Position numbers and translations under genes: made by a program. Positions 6,997-9,759 of a DNA stretch of 9,759 nt are shown here, piece after piece. This DNA comes from Candidatus Fermentithermobacillaceae bacterium UBA3907 (lineage in GTDB: Bacteria; Bacillota; Sulfobacillia; Fermentithermobacillales; Fermentithermobacillaceae). The stretch is taken from positions 4,950 to 14,708 of the forward strand of contig DGFF01000057.1 of the NCBI GenBank assembly GCA_002391545.1, written 5' to 3'. Every line of letters starts with the position of its first letter. Position 1 is the first letter of the stretch. A model generated the notes under the pieces. The model saw only the letters and a list, made by a program, of their open reading frames with translations. It had not been told where the DNA came from and made no database searches.

Positions 6997-8013
6997 GTGC
7001 CTGGAATTACCGATGTCTCCGGCATTAGGCTGGGGCATAGCAGCGATGGCCAAAAGGTTACAGGGTTCACAGTAGTCCTTTGCGAAAAAGGGGCAACGGG
7101 TAGCGCTATAGTTGCCGGAGGCGCGCCTGGCACCCGAGAGACAGATCTGATGAGACCTTCTTTTACCGTGAATCAAGTTCACGGCGTTTTTTTGACTGGT
7201 GGTTCCGCATTTGGCCTCAATGCTGCTTCAGGCGTGGTTAGATATCTTGAGGAAAAGGGGGTCGGTCTTGATACAGGCGTTGCTAAGGTTCCTATTGTAG
7301 CAGGAGCGGTTATATTTGATTTGGATATAGGTGATCCTTCAGGTCGCCCTACTCCCGATATGGCTTACATAGCGTGCGTGAACTCGGAAGATGATTGTGC
7401 GCCCAGTTCAGGGAATGTAGGGGCCGGTATTGGAGCGACTGTAGGCAAACTTATGGGGCCAGAATACAGGATGAAATCTGGCTTGGGGGACGTGTCTTTG
7501 AGCTTGCCACAAGGAATTACAGTAGGATGCGTTATGGTAGTTAACGCCCTGGGAGACGTGTTTGATCCACGAAATGGTCGCCAGTTAGCAGGCGCATACG
7601 ACCGACAGGCTAACAAGTTTATAGGTCCCTTCGCTCAGGATTTAAGCGATTCTCCCTCGCACGAATTGGAATCTCCGCCTCCTTTTGGACGAAATACCAC
7701 CATCGGAGTAATCGCTACCGATGCGGCGCTAACGAAGGAAGAATGCCATCGAATTGCCATTATGTCCATGGGTGGACTTGCTAGGACTATAAGACCGTGC
7801 TTTACACCTTTTGACGGAGACACGATTTTTGTGCTTTCTACAGGTGAGTATGATGGAGATAACGTCCCTCCTTCATCAGGTGAACTAAGGGCGCCTCTTG
7901 TGGCTCAGATAGGTATGGCGGCTCAGGAGGCAGTTTCGGCAGCTGTTATCCAGGCTGTTACATCGTGCCAGAGCGTGGCAGGAATTTTGGCCAGGTCGGA
8001 CATAGAACGTTAG
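6997..8013 (+). CDS. P1/S58-family N-terminal nucleophile hydrolase (DmpA/NylC-like)
   Basis: A 338-residue member of the P1 (DmpA, MEROPS S58) family. These are cytoplasmic hydrolases made as one chain that cuts itself, exposing a catalytic Ser or Thr. Seen here: the family opening ITDVSGIRLGH, GSAFGLNAASGVVRYLEEKG (ORF middle), PDMAYIACVNSEDD, GNVGAGIGATVGK, and FGRNTTIGVIATDA. The likely processing site is Asn233|Thr234 (codons at 7693-7698), making Thr234 the nucleophile as in the nylon-oligomer hydrolase NylC, rather than the Gly-Ser pair of DmpA. Lys160 and Asn183 (VVNALGDVFD) are plausible catalytic partners by analogy with NylC. No signal peptide is seen. Substrates in this family include beta-amino-acid and D-amino-acid peptides and omega-amino-acid amides; the actual one cannot be read from sequence. 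It precedes the transporter and coaX genes by 181 bases, with no clear terminator between. Family is sure; substrate unknown. Confidence 0.88.
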   Translation: MPGITDVSGIRLGHSSDGQKVTGFTVVLCEKGATGSAIVAGGAPGTRETDLMRPSFTVNQVHGVFLTGGSAFGLNAASGVVRYLEEKGVGLDTGVAKVPIVAGAVIFDLDIGDPSGRPTPDMAYIACVNSEDDCAPSSGNVGAGIGATVGKLMGPEYRMKSGLGDVSLSLPQGITVGCVMVVNALGDVFDPRNGRQLAGAYDRQANKFIGPFAQDLSDSPSHELESPPPFGRNTTIGVIATDAALTKEECHRIAIMSMGGLARTIRPCFTPFDGDTIFVLSTGEYDGDNVPPSSGELRAPLVAQIGMAAQEAVSAAVIQAVTSCQSVAGILARSDIER

Positions 8014-8128
8014 ATTTAATTAGATTTGGATTTTGGTTTTCACTAGGGCTGTTGGGGATGGAAGATATTGATCACCGTACCTCATAGGTTGCCCTTTAAA
8101 AAACCGGATCATGTACGCAGATTAATCC
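8014..8128. other. Gap before the transporter gene, no gene seen
   Basis: The AT-rich start (ATTTAATTAGATTTGG) follows directly after the S58 hydrolase stop. Further on, GATCACCGTAC (8070-8080) is loosely repeated as GATCATGTAC (8107-8116), each half palindromic. No stable terminator, RNA gene or recognisable riboswitch is visible in this stretch. A nine-codon reading frame from ATG 8058 lacks support. Confidence 0.4.
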
Positions 8129-8149
8129 TATAATTCGAAAAAATTCGAA
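8129..8149 (+). promoter_or_regulatory. TATAAT box overlapping a short repeat, candidate promoter/operator of the transporter gene
   Basis: A perfect TATAAT stands at 8129-8134. AATTCGAA occurs at 8132-8139 and again at 8142-8149, ten bases apart, with the first copy overlapping the -10 box and the pair covering the expected start near 8141. TTCGAA is itself palindromic, so the pair can also form a six-base hairpin with an AAAA loop. No convincing -35 hexamer is found 16-18 bases upstream (around GGATCA), so promoter strength is doubtful. The layout resembles a repressor site. Confidence 0.4.
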
Positions 8150-8178
8150 CGGCATTCCAGTTGGAAGGAAGCCGGAAC

Positions 8179-8185
8179 GGAGGTG
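8179..8185 (+). promoter_or_regulatory. Ribosome binding site bearing on the transporter start
   Basis: GGAGGTG is a near-consensus site nine bases before GTG 8195 and 15 bases before ATG 8201. It overlaps the longest possible start, GTG 8183, and so excludes it. The spacing favours GTG 8195 over ATG 8201. Confidence 0.6.
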
Positions 8186-8194
8186 CTCTTTGAA

Positions 8195-8890
8195 GTGAAG
8201 ATGTCTACTCGTCAAATTACTTTGGTAGGTATACTTGGAGCTATTACGATCGCATTGGGTTTTATGCCTGTAGGTGGTTTTATTCCTGTCCCTACGCCCG
8301 CTGGATCAGCGACGACCATGCACATACCTGCGATCTTGGCAGGAATTTTCGAAGGCCCTGTGGCAGGTGGGATTGTAGGCGCTATCTTTGGCGCTTTTAG
8401 TTTTTGGAGAGCCCAGACCGACGTCAATCCAATATCTAAATTGATGTTTACCAATCCGGTTATAGCATTTGTACCCCGTATCTTAATAGGTGTAGTGTCT
8501 CATTATGTGTATTCCCTAGCAAAGGGCAAGAAGGGACAAATTGCACTAATGTGTGTTACAGGAATAGCGTTGGGGCACACTGGATATTGGGCGTTTGAGG
8601 ATAAGTCCCAGTGGGTGCGCTGGTCGACTGCAATCTTGTTGGGAGTCTTGAGCGTCGCACTTATCGCCTTTATCAACAAAAAGAGCAGTGTACCAGGGCC
8701 TGCATTGGCTGCAGTGGCGGGTAGTTTGACAAATACAATAGGCGTTATGGGCCTAAGCGTGGTATTTATGTATCTTCCCATTGAAGCTGCGGCTGCAGTG
8801 GGTGTTATGCATGGAATTCCTGAGGCTTTAGTAGCTATGATTCTTACCGATTTGATCTATCGCGGTACAAAGAGTGTTCGGGAAAGGTAA
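8195..8890 (+). CDS. ECF transporter substrate-binding (S) component, probably for pantothenate
   Basis: A 231-residue integral membrane protein resembling S components of energy-coupling factor vitamin transporters (PF12822-like). Hydrophobic segments lie near residues 8-25, 45-70, 88-108, 116-133, 143-161, 169-194 and 198-222. TM1 contains A16-x-x-x-A20, the kind of motif used to contact the T component. HIPAILAGIFEGPVAGGIVGAIFGAFS and GSLTNTIGV are typical of the family. It is longer than the usual 180-200 residues because of an extra stretch around 130-165, including a polar WAFEDKSQWVRW. No ATPase or T-component gene is in view, so it probably shares a central energising module encoded elsewhere. 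The substrate is inferred from coaX, which follows after 82 bases: pantothenate. Another vitamin is possible. Start at GTG 8195 is preferred by ribosome-site spacing; ATG 8201 is the alternative. Confidence 0.8.
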   Translation: MKMSTRQITLVGILGAITIALGFMPVGGFIPVPTPAGSATTMHIPAILAGIFEGPVAGGIVGAIFGAFSFWRAQTDVNPISKLMFTNPVIAFVPRILIGVVSHYVYSLAKGKKGQIALMCVTGIALGHTGYWAFEDKSQWVRWSTAILLGVLSVALIAFINKKSSVPGPALAAVAGSLTNTIGVMGLSVVFMYLPIEAAAAVGVMHGIPEALVAMILTDLIYRGTKSVRER

Positions 8891-8933
8891 CAAAATGGAT
8901 ATGACAAGTGGATTCTTTCCACGCTTTTAGGTT

Positions 8934-8955
8934 TAAGTTAATTGTAAGTTAATTG
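8934..8955 (+). repeat. Perfect tandem 11-bp repeat before coaX
   Basis: TAAGTTAATTG occurs twice head to tail (8934-8944 and 8945-8955), ending where the coaX ribosome site begins. The 11-base period is about one helical turn, as expected of paired protein contacts on one DNA face, but slippage duplication in AT-rich sequence is an equally simple origin. Confidence 0.75.
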
Positions 8956-8972
8956 AGAGAGGGGGATTTTCA

Positions 8973-9734
8973 TTGCTTTTTGCAGTAGATGTGGGGAATA
9001 CCCACATTATGGTGGGACTCATAGAAGGACTAGAGATCCGGAACAATTGGCGGATTTCTACAGATCCTAGGAAAACAGAGGACGAGTACGGTCATATTTT
9101 GCTGTTTCTCTTGGAGGGTGCAGGCGTTACCAAAGATGATTTGACCGGGGGAGTAATGGCTTCAGTTGTTCCGCCTTTGACTTCGGTCTTGGAAAAGACT
9201 ATGCGTATGTATTTGGGAATCGACCCTCTCATTGTGGGGCCTGGAACAAAGACCGGAATAAACATTAAGTATGAAAACCCGAAAGAAGTCGGTCCAGACA
9301 GGATTGCCAACGCAGTTGCGGCGTATCATGGGTATGGAGGTCCTGTTATTGTAGTAGACTTTGGCACGGCTACCACATTTGATGCAATATCTAGAGATGG
9401 AGAATACTTAGGTGGCGCCATTGCACCGGGGATTATGACAGCTACTGAAGCTCTCTTTGAGAAAGCGGCTAGGCTGCCCCGGATCGAGTTAGTCCGGCCG
9501 TCTGCTGCCATTGGGCGAAACACAGTTGAGAGCATGCAGGCTGGCACGATATTTGGCTTTGCCGGCCAGACAGATGGTTTGGTGAGGCGAATTTCTCGCG
9601 AGCTAGGTGGAGTCACTCAAGTCATAGCTACAGGAGGACAAGCCCAGCTGGTCGCCTCAGAATCTGAAACTATCACTATTGTAGATCCTACGCTTACCCT
9701 AAAGGGCTTGGCAATAATATACAGTAAGAACTAA
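8973..9734 (+). CDS. coaX: Type III pantothenate kinase
   Basis: Phosphorylates pantothenate to 4'-phosphopantothenate, the first step of coenzyme A synthesis. Type III enzymes belong to the ASKHA fold, need a monovalent cation and are not feedback-inhibited by CoA. The 253-residue length is typical. Motifs: D6-x-G-N-T in AVDVGNTHI (phosphate binding), VGPDRIANAVAA with Asp109 as likely catalytic base, VVDFGTATTFDAI (128-138), GGAIAPGI (148-154), IATGGQA (218-224) and DPTLTLKGL near the end. The TTG start is supported by GAGGGGGA at 8959-8966, six bases upstream, and by the family-typical distance of a few residues before DVGNT. It is 82 bases after the S-component gene with only a weak five-pair hairpin between, so the two are likely co-expressed for vitamin B5 salvage. 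The 25 bases after the stop include an ATG at 9738 but are too short to assign. Confidence 0.96.
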   Translation: MLFAVDVGNTHIMVGLIEGLEIRNNWRISTDPRKTEDEYGHILLFLLEGAGVTKDDLTGGVMASVVPPLTSVLEKTMRMYLGIDPLIVGPGTKTGINIKYENPKEVGPDRIANAVAAYHGYGGPVIVVDFGTATTFDAISRDGEYLGGAIAPGIMTATEALFEKAARLPRIELVRPSAAIGRNTVESMQAGTIFGFAGQTDGLVRRISRELGGVTQVIATGGQAQLVASESETITIVDPTLTLKGLAIIYSKN

Positions 9735-9759
9735 AGGATGGGGACGGTTCTGCTGCTTC

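Noticed and set aside
8058..8087. Nine-codon leader-peptide candidate (MEDIDHRTS) before the transporter gene
   Set aside because: No properly spaced ribosome site and no run of codons or attenuator hairpins that would suggest translation-coupled control.
8145..8165. LexA-like box (CGAAC...GTT) near the transporter promoter
   Set aside because: The half-site spacing and second half do not match the CGAAC-N4-GTTCG form.
8014..8194. Possible folate, TPP or FMN riboswitch ahead of the ECF S component
   Set aside because: Such transporters often have one, but I could find none of the conserved core sequences, and the TATAAT box close to the gene leaves a leader of only about 50 bases.
8908..8928. 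Hairpin GTGGA/TCCAC followed by GCTTTT after the transporter gene
   Set aside because: Only five base pairs and a short, interrupted T-run; too weak to call a terminator.
9326..9616. Minus-strand frame of 96 codons within coaX
   Set aside because: Entirely overlaps the conserved kinase motifs; rich in Pro, Ser and Ala as expected of an antisense frame.
9738..9759. Start of a further gene at ATG 9738 after coaX
   Set aside because: Only seven codons remain before the window ends and no separate ribosome site is clear; the translation MGTVLLL is not enough to assign.

Overview
All recognisable genes in this window are on the + strand and tightly packed: one gene cut by the left edge and eight complete ones. 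The largest gap without a gene is about 180 bases. The content is mostly anaerobic amino-acid and one-carbon metabolism plus coenzyme A supply. Mid-40s GC judged by eye, frequent TTG/GTG starts, strong Shine-Dalgarno sites, histidine-degradation genes beside formate-tetrahydrofolate ligase, and a solitary ECF transporter S component all point to an anaerobic, amino-acid-fermenting bacterium. Synergistota (a Thermovirga/Acetomicrobium-like organism) or a related Firmicute is my best guess. That is inference from content and style, not from a database match.

Layout. (1) Bases 1-1882: two consecutive M16-family zinc-peptidase-like genes of the YmfF/YmfH type, two bases apart. Only the C-terminal part of the first is present. 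The second carries the full HxxEH...E metal site. (2) 1937-4785: hutH (histidine ammonia-lyase) and hutI (imidazolonepropionase), the first and third enzymes of histidine degradation. No urocanase or formiminoglutamate-processing gene is visible. (3) 4797-6895: a sigma70-like promoter, an 86-residue charged protein with a C-terminal membrane segment that I do not recognise, and fhs (formate-tetrahydrofolate ligase). (4) 6925-8013: a long hairpin and a P1/S58-family N-terminal-nucleophile hydrolase with a NylC-like Asn-Thr processing site. (5) 8129-9734: a TATAAT box overlapping a short repeat, an ECF-type substrate-binding membrane protein, a tandem 11-bp repeat, and coaX (type III pantothenate kinase).

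How the genes could work together. HutH and HutI lie on the route from histidine to N-formiminoglutamate. The one-carbon unit released further down can be turned into formate with ATP gain by Fhs running towards formate, so regions 2 and 3 fit one catabolic theme with the intermediate enzymes encoded elsewhere. The S component next to coaX suggests uptake of pantothenate followed by phosphorylation to 4'-phosphopantothenate. The S58 hydrolase just upstream could feed this by cleaving a beta-amino-acid amide, but that is speculation from position and family chemistry.

I see no rRNA, tRNA, CRISPR array, insertion sequence, prophage or defence system. The most unusual items are the unrecognised tail-anchored small protein, the amidohydrolase beside pantothenate salvage genes, and several repeat or hairpin structures between genes. 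The window otherwise looks like an ordinary core-metabolism region.
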